Positions 46,810-57,532 are shown, counted from the stretch's first letter. The stretch is 64,000 nucleotides of DNA from Azonexus hydrophilus DSM 23864 (GCF_000429605.1 NZ_AUCE01000013.1:162485-226484); one strand, 5' to 3'. Notes: generated by a model from the letters alone, not told the origin. Translations and numbers: made by a program.

Positions 46810-47045
46810 GATGAACAGCTTCCTTCGCCTGTCTGGCAGGGCGGTGGGGTCTTGGGGGCGCTACCGCCCTTGAAGTCGGTGGCGTACCAGCCGCTGCCCT
46901 TGAGCTGGAAGCCGGCGGCCGACAGCAATTTGGCATAGCTTTCCTGGCCGCAGGACGGGCAGGCGGTGAGCGGCGCATCGCTCAGTTTCTGCAGGTGTTC
47001 CTTTTGAAAACCGCAGGAGTCGCAGCGATATTCGTAAATCGGCAT
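46794..47045 (-). CDS. FmdB-family zinc-ribbon regulator-like protein
   Basis: An 83-residue protein with the N-terminal FmdB zinc ribbon MPIYEYRCDSCGFQKEHLQK...CPSCG (CxxC pairs at 8-11 and about 29-32), then Gly/Ser-rich sequence and a C-terminal Cys-rich end ([14 protein letters not shown]). First gene of the fmdB-DUF502-aspS-RNase-barstar-nudB run. Function of the family is not settled. Confidence 0.9.
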   Translation of the reverse strand: MPIYEYRCDSCGFQKEHLQKLSDAPLTACPSCGQESYAKLLSAAGFQLKGSGWYATDFKGGSAPKTPPPCQTGEGSCSSCVAS

Positions 47046-47115
47046 GGGAATCCTCCAAAACCTTGAATTGTAACCGAAAGAGCTTTTCCTTTATATCGGG
47101 TCGGCAATTCCGTTT

Positions 47116-47967
47116 TCAATAGGCAATGCCGAGATAGCTTTCCGTCAGCGTTTGCCCCCAGAAAAGGGCGATCAGTCCTGCCGCGGCCAGGTAGGGGCCG
47201 AAGGGGATGGGGACGTTGCGACCGTGTCGGGCGAGCACGATCAGGCAGATGCCGACGATGGCGCCGACCAGCGATGAAAACAGGATGACCGCTGGCAGCG
47301 ATTGCCAGCCCAGCCAGGCGCCGAGTGCGGCCAGCAGTTTGAAGTCGCCGTAGCCCATGCCCTCCTTGCCGGTCGCCAGCTTGAACAGCCAGAAAATGCT
47401 CCACAGGACGAGATAGCCCGCCATTGCGCCGATGACCGCCTGATCGATGGTGGTGTAAGTGCCGGCCAGATTGAATGCCAGGCCGAGCCAGAGCAGGGGC
47501 AGGGTAATGCTGTCCGGCAGCAGTTGCGTGTCGAAATCGATGAAGGTCAGTGCGATCAGCGCCCAGACCAGTAGCAGTGCGCCGACAGCGGCAGCTGTGT
47601 AACCGAAGTGCCAGACCGCGTAGGCGGACAGCGCGCCGGTCAGCGCCTCCACCAGCGGGTAGCGCAGCGATATCGGGGCTGAGCAGCCGGAGCATTTGCC
47701 ACGCAGGATCAGCAGGTAACTGAGTAGGGGGATATTTTCCAGCGCACTGATCCGATGGCCGCAATGTGGGCAACGAGAACGGGGGTGCGCGAGATTAAAG
47801 GCCTCTGCGGCATCGACGGCCTCGCCCCGCAATTCTGCGCATTGGCGTTGCCAGTCGCTTTCCATCATCCTGGGCAGGCGATGGATGACCACGTTCAGGA
47901 AACTGCCGATGCACAGTCCCAGCAGGCCGGCTGCGAGCACGAGCCCGCCCAGGGTTTCCGGCATCAT
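47116..47967 (-). CDS. pilD: type IV prepilin peptidase / N-methyltransferase
   Basis: A 283-residue inner-membrane aspartyl protease that cleaves and methylates prepilins. N-terminal GSFLNVVIHRLPRM, cytoplasmic zinc motif (CPHC... CSGC), and two catalytic Asp regions, FIDFDTQLLPD (about 143) and GMGYGDFKLLAALG (about 208). Follows pilC with a 4-base overlap; last gene of pilB-pilC-pilD. Confidence 0.97.
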   Translation of the reverse strand: MMPETLGGLVLAAGLLGLCIGSFLNVVIHRLPRMMESDWQRQCAELRGEAVDAAEAFNLAHPRSRCPHCGHRISALENIPLLSYLLILRGKCSGCSAPISLRYPLVEALTGALSAYAVWHFGYTAAAVGALLLVWALIALTFIDFDTQLLPDSITLPLLWLGLAFNLAGTYTTIDQAVIGAMAGYLVLWSIFWLFKLATGKEGMGYGDFKLLAALGAWLGWQSLPAVILFSSLVGAIVGICLIVLARHGRNVPIPFGPYLAAAGLIALFWGQTLTESYLGIAY

Positions 47968-49196
47968 CCGCCGACCACCGCGCCCATCTTGAAGATCGGT
48001 AGATACATGGCAACAACCATGCCGCCAATCAAGGTGCCCAGGACGACCATGATGATTGGCTCCATCAAGCTTGATAAAGCTTCTACGGAGTCATCAACCT
48101 CCTGTTCGAAAAAGTCAGCAACTTTTGAGAGCATTGAGTCGAGCGCGCCTGATTCTTCGCCGATAGCGACCATCTGGGTGACCATGTTGGGGAAGATGTT
48201 GGCATTCTGCATGGCGACAGTTAGGCTGGTGCCAGTTGAAACCTCTCCCTGAATCTGACGTGTCGCCTGTCTGTAAACATGATTACCGGCGGCGCCGCCA
48301 ACGGACTCCAGTGATTCGACCAAGGGTACGCCTGCCGCAAACATGGTAGATAGAGTCCGCGTCCACCGTGCGATGATTGATTTACGGACGAGCTCGCCAA
48401 AAATAGGCAGGCGCAGCAGCAGTCTGTCCATGATCATCTGGATTTTTTCAGAACGCCGCCAGCTTTGCAGGAAGGCATAGATGCCGCCGCCAATGGCGCC
48501 AAAGATGGCCCACCACCAGGCAACGAAGAAATCCGAGATGGTCATGACCACCAGGGTCGGGAGTGGTAGATCGGCACCAAAGCTGGTGAACAGCTCTTTG
48601 AAAGCTGGAATCACGAAAATCATGATCACGGCGGTGATGACGAAGGCAACGATAATAATGGCGATCGGGTAGAACAATGCTTTCTTGATCTTGCTCTTGA
48701 TCGCCAGGATCTTTTCCTTGTATGTGGCTAGGCGGTCGAGCAGCGAGTCGAGAATACCGGCTTGTTCGCCGGCGGAAATCAGGTTGCAGAACAGCGCGTC
48801 GAAGTACAGCGGGTATTTGCGGAATGCCTGGGATAGTGAGCTGCCGGTCTCGACGTCGGACTTGATGTCGAGCAGCAGTTTGCCGACGGCCGGGTTGGAG
48901 TGGCCGCGTCCGACGATGTCGAAGGACTGAAGCAGGGGAACGCCGGATTTCATCATCGTGGCAAGTTGCCGGGTGAACAGCGTGATGTCCTTGTCTGAGA
49001 CGCTACCGCCCGATTTGAAACGCAGTTTCTTGATCTTGGCATTGGTGATGCCCTGGCGACGCAAAGTGTTCTGGACGACGGTTTCGGTGGCGGCGCGCAA
49101 TTCACCGCGAACGATTTTTCCGTCTTTGTTGCGACCCTCCCACTGAAACGTGCTTTCCTTGACGGCAGATGTCTTTGTTTTCGCTAGGCTTGCCAT
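47964..49196 (-). CDS. pilC: type IV pilus inner-membrane platform protein PilC
   Basis: A 410-residue protein with two repeated T2SSF domains (about 75-195 and 275-400) and membrane helices near 175, 225 and 385. FTRQLATMMKSGVPLLQSFDI and its repeat ARWTRTLSTMFAAGVPLVES show the duplication. It couples the PilB ATPase to pilin assembly. Lies between pilB and pilD. Confidence 0.97.
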   Translation of the reverse strand: MASLAKTKTSAVKESTFQWEGRNKDGKIVRGELRAATETVVQNTLRRQGITNAKIKKLRFKSGGSVSDKDITLFTRQLATMMKSGVPLLQSFDIVGRGHSNPAVGKLLLDIKSDVETGSSLSQAFRKYPLYFDALFCNLISAGEQAGILDSLLDRLATYKEKILAIKSKIKKALFYPIAIIIVAFVITAVIMIFVIPAFKELFTSFGADLPLPTLVVMTISDFFVAWWWAIFGAIGGGIYAFLQSWRRSEKIQMIMDRLLLRLPIFGELVRKSIIARWTRTLSTMFAAGVPLVESLESVGGAAGNHVYRQATRQIQGEVSTGTSLTVAMQNANIFPNMVTQMVAIGEESGALDSMLSKVADFFEQEVDDSVEALSSLMEPIIMVVLGTLIGGMVVAMYLPIFKMGAVVGG

Positions 49197-49209
49197 TCCG
49201 CTATCCTTT

Positions 49210-50925
49210 TTAGGCGTTCGTCGTGCTCAGCACTTCATCGAGCGAGGTCAGTCCTTGTTTCACTTTGAGCAGGCCGGATTCGCGCAGGTCCTTGACCCCT
49301 TCTGCGCGCGCCTGGTTGGCCAGGTCGAGAGCGGTTGCCCCGCTCATGATCAGGCGCTGCATGGCTTCGCTGACCGGCATGACCTGATAGATGCCGACCC
49401 GTCCCTTGTAGCCGCTCCCTTTGCAGCGTTCGCAGCCGTGCGGGCCATACAGCGTCCAACTGCCGTCAAGGTCCTCCGGTTTGAAGCCGGCGTCGAGCAA
49501 GGCTTGTTCGGGAACATGCATTGGCTGCTTGCAGTTGCACAGGCGCCTGGCCAGTCGTTGTGCGGTGATCAGTAGGATGCTGGAAGCGATATTGAAGGTC
49601 GGTACGCCCATGTTCATCAGACGGGTCAATGTCTGCGGCGCATCGTTGGTGTGCAGCGTGGATAGCACCATGTGGCCGGTCTGGGCTGCCTTGATGGCGA
49701 TTTCTGCGGTTTCCAGGTCACGGATTTCGCCGACCATGATGATGTCCGGATCCTGGCGCAGGAAGGCCTTCAAGGCCACCGGGAAGGTCAGGCCAGCGCG
49801 GTCGTCGACGTTGACCTGATTGATACCGGATAGATTGATTTCGGCGGGATCCTCGGCCGTGGCAATGTTGACGCCATCCTTATTGAGGATGTTCAGGCAG
49901 GTGTAGAGCGAAACGGTTTTGCCGGAACCTGTTGGGCCGGTGACCAGAACCATGCCGTAAGGGCGGTTGATGGCGTCGAGCAGGACCGCCCTCTGTTCGG
50001 GTTCGTAGCCAAGCGCATCGATGCCGAGCGTGGCTGAGGCCGGATCAAGAATACGCAGCACGATTTTTTCGCCCTGCAGCGTTGGCAGGGTGCTGACCCG
50101 GAAATCGATGGCCCGCGACTTGGATAGCACCAGTTTCATCCGGCCATCCTGCGGGACCCGCTTTTCGGCGATGTTCAGGCGCGAGATGACCTTGATCCGC
50201 GAGGCGATCTTTTCCTTGATTGCCAATGGTGGTGTCGCAACTTCCCGGAGAATGCCGTCGACCCGGAAACGGATCCGGTAGTACTTTTCGTAAGGCTCGA
50301 AGTGGATATCGGAAGCGCCGTCGTTGATGGCGTCAAGCAACATCTTCTGGATGAACTTGACGACTGGTGCGTCGTCGATCTCCTGAGCGCTTGCTTCATC
50401 GGTTTTTCCTGCGGCTTCCTCGTCGAGAAAGTCCAGGTTGATGTCATCGTCGGCCAGATTTTTGAGCGCATCGGATGCCGATTCCGAGAATTTGGCAACC
50501 AGCGGTAGTAACTTGGGGTGCTCGACGACGATGGGATCGACGGTCAGTCCGGTCTGGAAGCGGATTTCATCGAGCGCCCGCAGGTTGGTTGGGTCGGCGA
50601 TGGCCACCGAGAGGCGATTGCCGCGCTTGTTCAGCGGCACGACCTTGTGGGTGGCGATCAGCTTGCGGTCAATGGCATCCTGAGGAATGTGACGTTCGTC
50701 GATGGCATCGAGGTCAAATAATGGATAACCGAAGGTTTCTGCCGAGAAGCGCGCAATTTCAAGCGAGGTCGCCTTTTTCGCAACGATGATCTGTTCGATC
50801 AGGGGCAACTTCGCCGCCAGGGCCTGTTGTGCCAACTCCTCGGCTTCGCCTTCTTTCAGGCGGCCGGCCTGGACAAGGGCGCGGGCGAGGCCGCTGAGCG
50901 GGGAGTTTTGCGGAGTTGCTGCCAT
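49210..50925 (-). CDS. pilB: type IV pilus extension ATPase PilB
   Basis: A 571-residue hexameric ATPase powering pilus extension. N-terminal MshEN/GSPII_E_N region, Walker A GPTGSGKTVSLY (about 330), Asp box and Walker B DPDIIMVGEIRDLETAEIA, His box, and a zinc-binding tetracysteine (CNCKQP ... CERCKGSGYKGR). The N-terminal region has the MshEN type of fold that binds c-di-GMP in some relatives; a direct link to the PilZ protein in this window is only speculation. No pilin gene adjoins. Confidence 0.97.
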   Translation of the reverse strand: MAATPQNSPLSGLARALVQAGRLKEGEAEELAQQALAAKLPLIEQIIVAKKATSLEIARFSAETFGYPLFDLDAIDERHIPQDAIDRKLIATHKVVPLNKRGNRLSVAIADPTNLRALDEIRFQTGLTVDPIVVEHPKLLPLVAKFSESASDALKNLADDDINLDFLDEEAAGKTDEASAQEIDDAPVVKFIQKMLLDAINDGASDIHFEPYEKYYRIRFRVDGILREVATPPLAIKEKIASRIKVISRLNIAEKRVPQDGRMKLVLSKSRAIDFRVSTLPTLQGEKIVLRILDPASATLGIDALGYEPEQRAVLLDAINRPYGMVLVTGPTGSGKTVSLYTCLNILNKDGVNIATAEDPAEINLSGINQVNVDDRAGLTFPVALKAFLRQDPDIIMVGEIRDLETAEIAIKAAQTGHMVLSTLHTNDAPQTLTRLMNMGVPTFNIASSILLITAQRLARRLCNCKQPMHVPEQALLDAGFKPEDLDGSWTLYGPHGCERCKGSGYKGRVGIYQVMPVSEAMQRLIMSGATALDLANQARAEGVKDLRESGLLKVKQGLTSLDEVLSTTNA

Positions 50926-50969
50926 GGAGATTCGGGGATGTCGGATGCCGTCTGGATCGCCCGATGATG

Positions 50970-52277
50970 CTACGTGACCGGTTCTTTGTAAAGACTGTCA
51001 GGGGTTTCGGGTGTTACGGGCCGATAAATACGTGCAGTAACCACACTACGATTCTGGGTTTGCAGTATTTCGACGGCAATATTGTTCAACTTCAGGCTGA
51101 CGTCGGCTTCCGGAATGTCCTGGAAATGTTCCAGAATCAGTCCGTTCAGGGTCTTCGGGCCGTCCAGCGGAAAGTCCAGGTCGAGCATGCGGTTCAGGTC
51201 ACGCAAGGGGCGTGCACCTTCGACGACGATGCTGCCGTCTTCATCCCACTCAAGATCATTGTCTGTTCCTGTGCCGGAGGTGGTGAAGTCCCCGACGATT
51301 TCTTCAATGATGTCCTCAAGGGTCAGCAGGCCCAGGATTTCGCCGTATTCATCGATGACGAAACCGATGCGCTGGCGGTTTTCCTGGAAAAAGCTCAATT
51401 GGGAGAAGACTGCGGTACCGGCCGGGATGTAATAGGCAGGCTGAACCTGTGCCAGCAGCGCGCTCTCATCGAATTCGGTCGAGCCGACGCCCGACAGCAG
51501 GCGCCGTACCGGCAGGATGCCGACCAGATGATCGAGCGACCCCCGACAGACAGGAAGGCGACTGTGGTGGCTGGTCATCAGTTGCTGATGCACCGCCTCC
51601 CACTCCTGCTCGATATCGAGGATCTCGATATTGCCGCGCGGCGTCATCATGTCTTCGACGGTGATGGCATTCAGATCGAACAGGCTGCCGAGGATGGCCT
51701 GGTGTTTCTTCGGGATGACGTTGGATGATTCCAGCACCAGGCTGCGCAACTCTTCTGGCGAAAGGCGGCTGGCTTCGGCGGAAGGACGCAGCGACAAACC
51801 GAGCATACGCAGGATGGCGGCGGCGAAAAGGTTGACGAACCAGATGATCGGATAACAGATGCGCAGCAAGGGCGTCAGGATGTAGGCGATGATGGGGGCC
51901 AGGCGGTCGGCGTAGGTGGCGCCGATGATCTTCGGCGTGATTTCCGAGAAGACCAGGATGGCGAAGGTAATGATCAAGGTGCCGGCGCCGAGCGCCCATT
52001 TCTCCTCGCCGAACAACTGCAATGCGATGACGCTGACCAGGGTGGCGGCGGCAGCATTGACCAGATTGTTGCCGAGCAGGATGACGCCGAGCATCTTGTC
52101 GGTATTGTCGAGCAGGGCGATGGCCTTCTGCGCGCCGCGGTGGCCGCTTTGCGCCAGATGGCGCAGGCGGAAGCGGTTGGCGGCCATCATTGTTGTCTCG
52201 CTCATCGAGAACAGGCCGGACAGGGCGAGCAGGCCAACCAGGATGCCGAGTTGTACCGAAAGGGGAATGGCGTGCAT
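50970..52277 (-). CDS. CorC/CNNM-type membrane protein with CBS domains
   Basis: A 435-residue protein: CNNM/DUF21 membrane domain (about 8-190, several helices with FSMSETTMMAANRFRLRHL and FSEITPKIIGATYADRL), a CBS pair (about 210-330, MTPRGNIEILDIEQEWEAVH; FVIDEYGEILGLLTLEDI) and a CorC_HlyC transporter-associated domain at the C-terminus. Family members take part in Mg2+ or Co2+ handling; substrate here unproven. Downstream of a CcsA-type gene by 1 base. Confidence 0.92.
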   Translation of the reverse strand: MHAIPLSVQLGILVGLLALSGLFSMSETTMMAANRFRLRHLAQSGHRGAQKAIALLDNTDKMLGVILLGNNLVNAAAATLVSVIALQLFGEEKWALGAGTLIITFAILVFSEITPKIIGATYADRLAPIIAYILTPLLRICYPIIWFVNLFAAAILRMLGLSLRPSAEASRLSPEELRSLVLESSNVIPKKHQAILGSLFDLNAITVEDMMTPRGNIEILDIEQEWEAVHQQLMTSHHSRLPVCRGSLDHLVGILPVRRLLSGVGSTEFDESALLAQVQPAYYIPAGTAVFSQLSFFQENRQRIGFVIDEYGEILGLLTLEDIIEEIVGDFTTSGTGTDNDLEWDEDGSIVVEGARPLRDLNRMLDLDFPLDGPKTLNGLILEHFQDIPEADVSLKLNNIAVEILQTQNRSVVTARIYRPVTPETPDSLYKEPVT

Positions 52278-52278
52278 T

Positions 52279-53118
52279 TCAGAGGCGGCCGAGGATGACT
52301 TCCATCACGAAACGGCTGCCGAAGTAGGCCAGGATGAGCAGGCCGAAACCGGCCAGGGTCAGGCGCAAGGCGCGCTTGCCGCGCCAGCCCCAGAAGTGGC
52401 GCCCGGCCAGCAGGGTGGCGAAGATGCACCAGGAAGCGATGGCGAAGGCGACTTTGTGGTCGATGTGCAGGGGCTTGCCGAAAATGGCTTCGGAAAACAG
52501 CAGGCCGCTGCCGACAGCCAGCGTCAGCAGGATGAAGCCCAGCATCAGCATGCGGAACAGCAGCGAATCCATGGCCATCAGCGACGGCAGGCTGGCCAGG
52601 CTGCGGCGGACGACGCGGCGATGCAGGGCGCTCTCGGTGAAGCCCATGAAAATGGCGTGCAAGGCGGCCAGCGTCAGCAGGCTATAGGCCAGCATGGCGG
52701 TCAGGAAATGGAACTGGAAGCCAGTGGCGCCGGCCAGGCCGATCACGTGGTCAGCACGGAAAACCGCCGGCAACAGGGCGCAGGCCGCGGCGATCGGCAA
52801 CACCATCGGCTGCATGCCTTCCATTCTGGCCATGAAGCTCTCCAGCCAGTAGATCAGCACGGCCAGCCACATCATCAGCGACAGCGCCAGGGCGAAGGAA
52901 AAGCGCATGCCGTCGGCGCTGAGCAGGGTGCCGAACAACCCGAAGCCGTGGATCAGCAAGGTGATGCCGATAGCGGTGCGTTCCCAGGTCTGCATCGGGC
53001 AGGCGACGCATTGGCCGTCCTTGTCGCGCCAGCGGGTGTTCCAGAAATGGAAGCCGAGTCCGCCGTAAAGGACGGCGGCGAGGATATGCGGCAGAAGCTG
53101 AATTACAATGTCGACCAT
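52279..53118 (-). CDS. CcsA/YpjD-type membrane protein
   Basis: A 279-residue, about eight-helix protein of the cytochrome c assembly (CcsA/CcmC) superfamily, with conserved His in LIHGFGLF, GFQFHFLTAMLAY and HIDHKVAFAIASWCIFATLL. The relatives located next to corC and ffh in proteobacteria (YpjD) are of uncertain role, so involvement in heme handling is an inference. Divergent from ffh with a 29 bp gap. Confidence 0.85.
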   Translation of the reverse strand: MVDIVIQLLPHILAAVLYGGLGFHFWNTRWRDKDGQCVACPMQTWERTAIGITLLIHGFGLFGTLLSADGMRFSFALALSLMMWLAVLIYWLESFMARMEGMQPMVLPIAAACALLPAVFRADHVIGLAGATGFQFHFLTAMLAYSLLTLAALHAIFMGFTESALHRRVVRRSLASLPSLMAMDSLLFRMLMLGFILLTLAVGSGLLFSEAIFGKPLHIDHKVAFAIASWCIFATLLAGRHFWGWRGKRALRLTLAGFGLLILAYFGSRFVMEVILGRL

Positions 53119-53147
53119 TCCCGAATTCTACTCGAAGCCCATCTGAC

Positions 53148-54527
53148 ATGCTCGACAACCTGACCACCCGCCTTGCCCGCGTCATGAAGACGCTCAAGGG
53201 CGAAGCCCGCCTGACCGAATCCAATATCGCCGATGCCCTGCGCGAGGTGCGCATGGCCCTGCTCGAGGCCGATGTGGCCTTGCCCGTGGTCAAGGATTTC
53301 ATCGCTGCTGTCAAGGAAAAAGCGGTCGGCCAGGAGGTCATCGGCTCGCTCAACCCGGGGCAGGCGCTGATCGGTGTCGTTCATGGCGAACTGACCAAAA
53401 TCATGGGCGACGCCCACGAAGGCATCAATTTCAACACCCAGCCGCCGGCCATCGTGCTGATGGCTGGTCTGCAGGGCGCCGGCAAGACGACCACGGTCGG
53501 CAAGCTGGCCAAGTTCCTCAAGGAAAACCACAAGAAGAAGGTCCTGGTCGTTTCCTGTGACGTCTATCGTCCGGCGGCGATCGAGCAGTTGAAGTCGGTG
53601 GCCGGTCAGGCCGGTGTCGATTTCTTCCCGTCGGCTGTCGGCGAGAAGCCGGAAGCCATCGCCACGGCAGCAATCGACTGGGCCAAGCGCCATTACCATG
53701 ATGTGCTGCTGGTCGATACGGCCGGTCGTCTGGCGATCGACGAAGAGATGATGGCCGAAATCAAGCGCCTGCATGCGGCGATCAAGCCGATCGAGACGCT
53801 GTTCGTGGTCGACGCCATGCTCGGTCAGGATGCGGTCAATACCGCGCGCTCGTTCAACGAGGCGCTGCCGCTGACCGGTGTCGTGCTGACCAAGCTCGAC
53901 GGTGATGCGCGCGGTGGTGCCGCATTGTCGGTGCGCCACATCACCGGCAAGCCGATCAAGTTCGCTGGTGTCGGCGAAAAGCTGACCGGTCTCGAAGCCT
54001 TTCACCCGGAGCGGATGGCCTCGCGCATCCTCGGTATGGGCGACGTGCTGTCGCTGATCGAGGAAGCGAAGAAGGGCATCGATGAGGAAAAGGCGCTGGC
54101 CTTCGCCAAGAAGCTCAAGTCCGGCAAGGGCTTCGATCTCAACGATTTCAAGGCGCAGATCGGCCAGATGCGCGCCATGGGCGGTCTCGGATCGCTGATG
54201 GACAAGCTGCCGGCGCAGTTCGCCCAGGCGGCCGGTCAGTTGCCGGCCGGGGCCGAGAACAAGATGATCGGTCGGGTCGAGGGCATCATCAATTCGATGA
54301 CGCCGGCCGAGCGGGCCAAGCCGGAACTGATCAAGGCCAGTCGCAAGCGGCGCATTGCCATGGGGGCGGGCGTTCAGGTGCAGGAAGTCAATCGTCTGCT
54401 AAATCAGTTCGAGCAGACGCAGAAGATGATGAAGCAGTTTTCCAAGGGCGGCATGGGCAAGCTGATGCGCGGCATGAAGGGCATGCTGCCCGGCGGCCTG
54501 GGGGGAATGGGTGGTTTCGGCCGCTGA
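53148..54527 (+). CDS. ffh: signal recognition particle protein Ffh
   Basis: A 459-residue SRP GTPase. N domain (helical, ALLEADVALPVVKDFI), G domain with GLQGAGKTT (about 106-114), DTAGR, TKLDG and GVGEKLTGLEAFHPERMASRIL, then the methionine-rich M domain (about 300-455) that binds signal sequences and SRP RNA, ending GGLGGMGGFGR. The SRP RNA gene itself was not recognised in this window. Confidence 0.98.
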   Translation: MLDNLTTRLARVMKTLKGEARLTESNIADALREVRMALLEADVALPVVKDFIAAVKEKAVGQEVIGSLNPGQALIGVVHGELTKIMGDAHEGINFNTQPPAIVLMAGLQGAGKTTTVGKLAKFLKENHKKKVLVVSCDVYRPAAIEQLKSVAGQAGVDFFPSAVGEKPEAIATAAIDWAKRHYHDVLLVDTAGRLAIDEEMMAEIKRLHAAIKPIETLFVVDAMLGQDAVNTARSFNEALPLTGVVLTKLDGDARGGAALSVRHITGKPIKFAGVGEKLTGLEAFHPERMASRILGMGDVLSLIEEAKKGIDEEKALAFAKKLKSGKGFDLNDFKAQIGQMRAMGGLGSLMDKLPAQFAQAAGQLPAGAENKMIGRVEGIINSMTPAERAKPELIKASRKRRIAMGAGVQVQEVNRLLNQFEQTQKMMKQFSKGGMGKLMRGMKGMLPGGLGGMGGFGR

Positions 54528-55142
54528 TCAGCGATTGACGGCGCTCAGCCCGCTTGGGCTGGCGTCGTAATGCCACTGCTTGTGCCAGGCGGCACGTACC
54601 ATGTTCGGATACTCGGCCTTGCCCAGGCTGCCGTTGTAGCGGCCCAGTGCGCGGTAGAGGTCGCCTTTTTCGATATCCAGATAGTGGCGCAGGATGGTGC
54701 AGCCGTAGCGCAGGTTGGTGCGCATGTCGAACAGGTTGTCGTCCGGCTGGCCGATGACCTTGATCCAGAACGGCATGACCTGCATGTAGCCGCGGGCGCC
54801 GACCGAGGACACGGCATATTTGCGGAATCCTGATTCGACCTGGATCAGGCCGAGCACCAGCTGCGGATCGAGGCCGGCGCGGGTCGCTTCGTAATGAATA
54901 CTGCGCAACAGGTCGATCCGGTAGTCGCGGTCGGGGATGCGCTTTTCCAGTCGCTGCGACATTGCGCCCAGCCAGTCGGCGGCCTCCAGTGGTGTGCGGA
55001 AGGAACTCGCCGGCGGCCGGCTGTCGGAAACGGCGGCGTGCAGGGCGGCGCGGACGCTGGCCGCCATCGGTTCGTACTGCTGGGCACCGGCGTGGACGGC
55101 CGATGCCCCGAGCAGTAACAGCAGGCCAATCAGGCCGCGCAC
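54528..55142 (-). CDS. exported lytic transglycosylase (SLT domain)
   Basis: A 204-residue protein with signal peptide ([18 protein letters not shown]) and an SLT domain (about 85-190). Catalytic Glu103 in [28 protein letters not shown] and [15 protein letters not shown] complete the fold. It cleaves peptidoglycan between MurNAc and GlcNAc. Overlaps proS by 13 bases on the same strand and abuts the ffh stop. Confidence 0.93.
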   Translation of the reverse strand: MRGLIGLLLLLGASAVHAGAQQYEPMAASVRAALHAAVSDSRPPASSFRTPLEAADWLGAMSQRLEKRIPDRDYRIDLLRSIHYEATRAGLDPQLVLGLIQVESGFRKYAVSSVGARGYMQVMPFWIKVIGQPDDNLFDMRTNLRYGCTILRHYLDIEKGDLYRALGRYNGSLGKAEYPNMVRAAWHKQWHYDASPSGLSAVNR

Positions 55143-56860
55143 AGCTTCCCTTGCAGCAGGCCAACGATCTCGCCCTGGGCGACCATCGTCGCTTCCGCGT
55201 CGGTGCGGCCCTTGTACTCGAACTGGCCGTCCTTCAGGCCGCGTTCGCCGATGACCACGCGGTGCGGAATACCGATCAGCTCCATGTCGGCGAACATGAC
55301 GCCGGGGCGCTCATTGCGGTCGTCGAGCACGACGTCGATGCCGAGTTGCTTCAGGTCGGCGTAGAGCTGGTCGGCAGCGACCTTGACGGCTTCGCTCTTG
55401 TGGTAACCCATGGGTACGATGCAGACGGCGAACGGTGCAATAGACGGCGGCAGGATGATGCCCTTGTCGTCGTTGCCCTGCTCGATGGCGGCGCCGACGA
55501 TGCGGGAGACGCCGATGCCGTAGCAGCCCATCTCCATGATCTGGCTTTTACCCTGTTCGTCCAGGAAGGCGCAGTTCAGGGCCTTGGCGTACTTGGTGCG
55601 CAACTGGAAGATGTGGCCGACCTCGATGCCGCGACAGATGTCGAGCACGCCCTTGCCGTCCGGCGACGGGTCGCCGGCGACAACGTTGCGGATATCGAAG
55701 ACTTCCGGCTCCGGCAGATCGCGGCCGAAGTTGACGCCGCTGAGGTGGAAGCCGGCTTCGTTGGCGCCGCAGACGAAGTCGCTCATCGCGGCGACCGTGC
55801 GGTCGGCAAATACGCTGACCTTGCTGGCGTCGACGCCGACCGGCCCGATATAGCCCGGGACGCAGCCGAGGTATTCCTGGACTTCACCATCGGAAGCGAA
55901 GCGGAAGGCGCCGAGTGCGGCGATCTTGCCGGCCTTGATCTCGTTCAGTTCGTGGTCGGCACGCAGCAGCAGCAGCGCGAACTTCTTGCAACCGTCTTCC
56001 TGCTCGCTGACGACGGCGATGCTCTTGACGATGTTGCGGACATCCACCGCCAGGGATTCGGCGACGTCGGCGCAGGCCATCTTGCCCGGGGTCGCGATCT
56101 TTTCCATGGTCTTGGCGGGGGCGGCACGTGGCGTCGCCGGGGCGACGGCTTCGGCGAGTTCGACGTTGGCCGCGTAATCGGAGTCCGGGCAGAAGGCGAT
56201 GTCATCCTCGCCGGAATCGGCCAGGACGTGGAATTCATGCGACCCGTCGCCGCCGATCGAGCCGGTGTCGGCCGCGACGGCGCGGAACTTCAGGCCGAGG
56301 CGGGTGAAGATGCGGCTGTAGGTGCCGTACATGTTGCCGTATTCACGGACCAGGTCGTCGAACGAGGTGTGGAAGGAATAGCCGTCCTTCATCAGGAATT
56401 CGCGACCACGCATGACACCGAAGCGCGGGCGGATTTCGTCGCGGAACTTGGTCTGGATCTGGTAGAGGTGGATCGGCAACTGGCGGTAGCTCTTGACGTC
56501 GCGACGGACAACATCCGTGATCACTTCCTCGTGCGTCGGGCCGATCACGAAATCGCGCTGGTGGCGGTCCTTGAAACGCAGCAGTTCCGGGCCGTAGGCC
56601 GGGCCGCGCCCGGATTCTTCCCACAGTTCGAACGGCTGTACGGCCGGCATCAGCAGCTCCTGTGCGCCGGCGGCGTTCATTTCCTCGCGGACGATGTTCT
56701 CGACCTTGCGCAGCACGCGCAGGCCGAGCGGCATCCACGTATAGATGCCGGCGGCGGAGCGTTTGATGTAACCGGCACGCAGCATCATTTTCTGGCTGAT
56801 GACTTCGGCGTCGGCCGGGGCTTCCTTGAGGGTGGTGAAGAAGAACTGCGTAGTGCGCAT
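55130..56860 (-). CDS. proS: prolyl-tRNA synthetase
   Basis: A 576-residue bacterial-type class II synthetase: [20 protein letters not shown], motif 1/2 ([21 protein letters not shown]), an INS editing domain (about 225-405), motif 3 and the C-terminal anticodon domain. The frame runs 113 residues further upstream, but ATG 56860 aligns with known starts and the extension overlaps rppH. Divergent from rppH. Confidence 0.97.
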   Translation of the reverse strand: MRTTQFFFTTLKEAPADAEVISQKMMLRAGYIKRSAAGIYTWMPLGLRVLRKVENIVREEMNAAGAQELLMPAVQPFELWEESGRGPAYGPELLRFKDRHQRDFVIGPTHEEVITDVVRRDVKSYRQLPIHLYQIQTKFRDEIRPRFGVMRGREFLMKDGYSFHTSFDDLVREYGNMYGTYSRIFTRLGLKFRAVAADTGSIGGDGSHEFHVLADSGEDDIAFCPDSDYAANVELAEAVAPATPRAAPAKTMEKIATPGKMACADVAESLAVDVRNIVKSIAVVSEQEDGCKKFALLLLRADHELNEIKAGKIAALGAFRFASDGEVQEYLGCVPGYIGPVGVDASKVSVFADRTVAAMSDFVCGANEAGFHLSGVNFGRDLPEPEVFDIRNVVAGDPSPDGKGVLDICRGIEVGHIFQLRTKYAKALNCAFLDEQGKSQIMEMGCYGIGVSRIVGAAIEQGNDDKGIILPPSIAPFAVCIVPMGYHKSEAVKVAADQLYADLKQLGIDVVLDDRNERPGVMFADMELIGIPHRVVIGERGLKDGQFEYKGRTDAEATMVAQGEIVGLLQGKLCAA

Positions 56861-56984
56861 GGGATGCTCTTGAATTCGTGGCAAAAATCGAATTTTACAC
56901 GGAGCCGCTGGTTTGCCGCTTTTTTGCGTATCGACGTCCTTTGTGAAAGAATTCAGGTAACCCAATATTTTTAGCAGGTTTTCT

Positions 56985-57530
56985 ATGCTCGACCGCGAAG
57001 GCTTTCGCCCGAACGTCGGCATCATTCTTTGCAACGCCAAAAACGAGGTCTTCTGGGGCAAGCGCATACGTGAACATTCCTGGCAGTTTCCACAAGGTGG
57101 CATCAAGCGGGGTGAAACCCCCGAAGAAGCGATGTACCGGGAACTGCACGAAGAGGTCGGGCTACGTCCCGAGCACGTGCGCATTCTCGGGCGGACCAAG
57201 GGCTGGCTGCGTTATGAAGTGCCGAATCAATGGATCAAGCGCGAATGGCGCGGGTCGTACAAGGGCCAGAAGCAGATCTGGTTCCTGTTGCGCCTTGTCG
57301 GGCGCGACAGCGATGTCAGCTTGCGTGCAACGGCCAAGCCGGAGTTTGATGCCTGGCGCTGGAATGATTACTGGGTGCCGCTCGACGCGGTGATCGAGTT
57401 CAAGCGCGGTGTCTACCAGCAGGCCTTGAACGAACTGGTGCGCTTCCTGGAGCAGGACCGTCGACATCCGCGTGGTCCCCGGCGGGGGGAGTCCGAAACT
57501 TCCGATTTGCCTCGGGAAGATGGAGCTTGA
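56985..57530 (+). CDS. rppH: RNA pyrophosphohydrolase
   Basis: A 181-residue Nudix enzyme that removes pyrophosphate from 5'-triphosphate mRNA to trigger decay. Nudix box [20 protein letters not shown] in residues 38-60, preceded by [20 protein letters not shown] and [10 protein letters not shown], is diagnostic. Longer than E. coli RppH (176) by a short charged tail. The CNP1 gene starts just after its stop. Confidence 0.97.
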   Translation: MLDREGFRPNVGIILCNAKNEVFWGKRIREHSWQFPQGGIKRGETPEEAMYRELHEEVGLRPEHVRILGRTKGWLRYEVPNQWIKREWRGSYKGQKQIWFLLRLVGRDSDVSLRATAKPEFDAWRWNDYWVPLDAVIEFKRGVYQQALNELVRFLEQDRRHPRGPRRGESETSDLPREDGA

Positions 57531-57532
57531 GC

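Noticed and set aside
55130..55142. Frameshift or fusion between proS and the lytic transglycosylase
   Set aside because: The transglycosylase has its own start and signal peptide; both proteins are full length.
54962..56974. 670-codon open frame opposite proS
   Set aside because: Antisense shadow of proS with biased composition and no recognisable domain.
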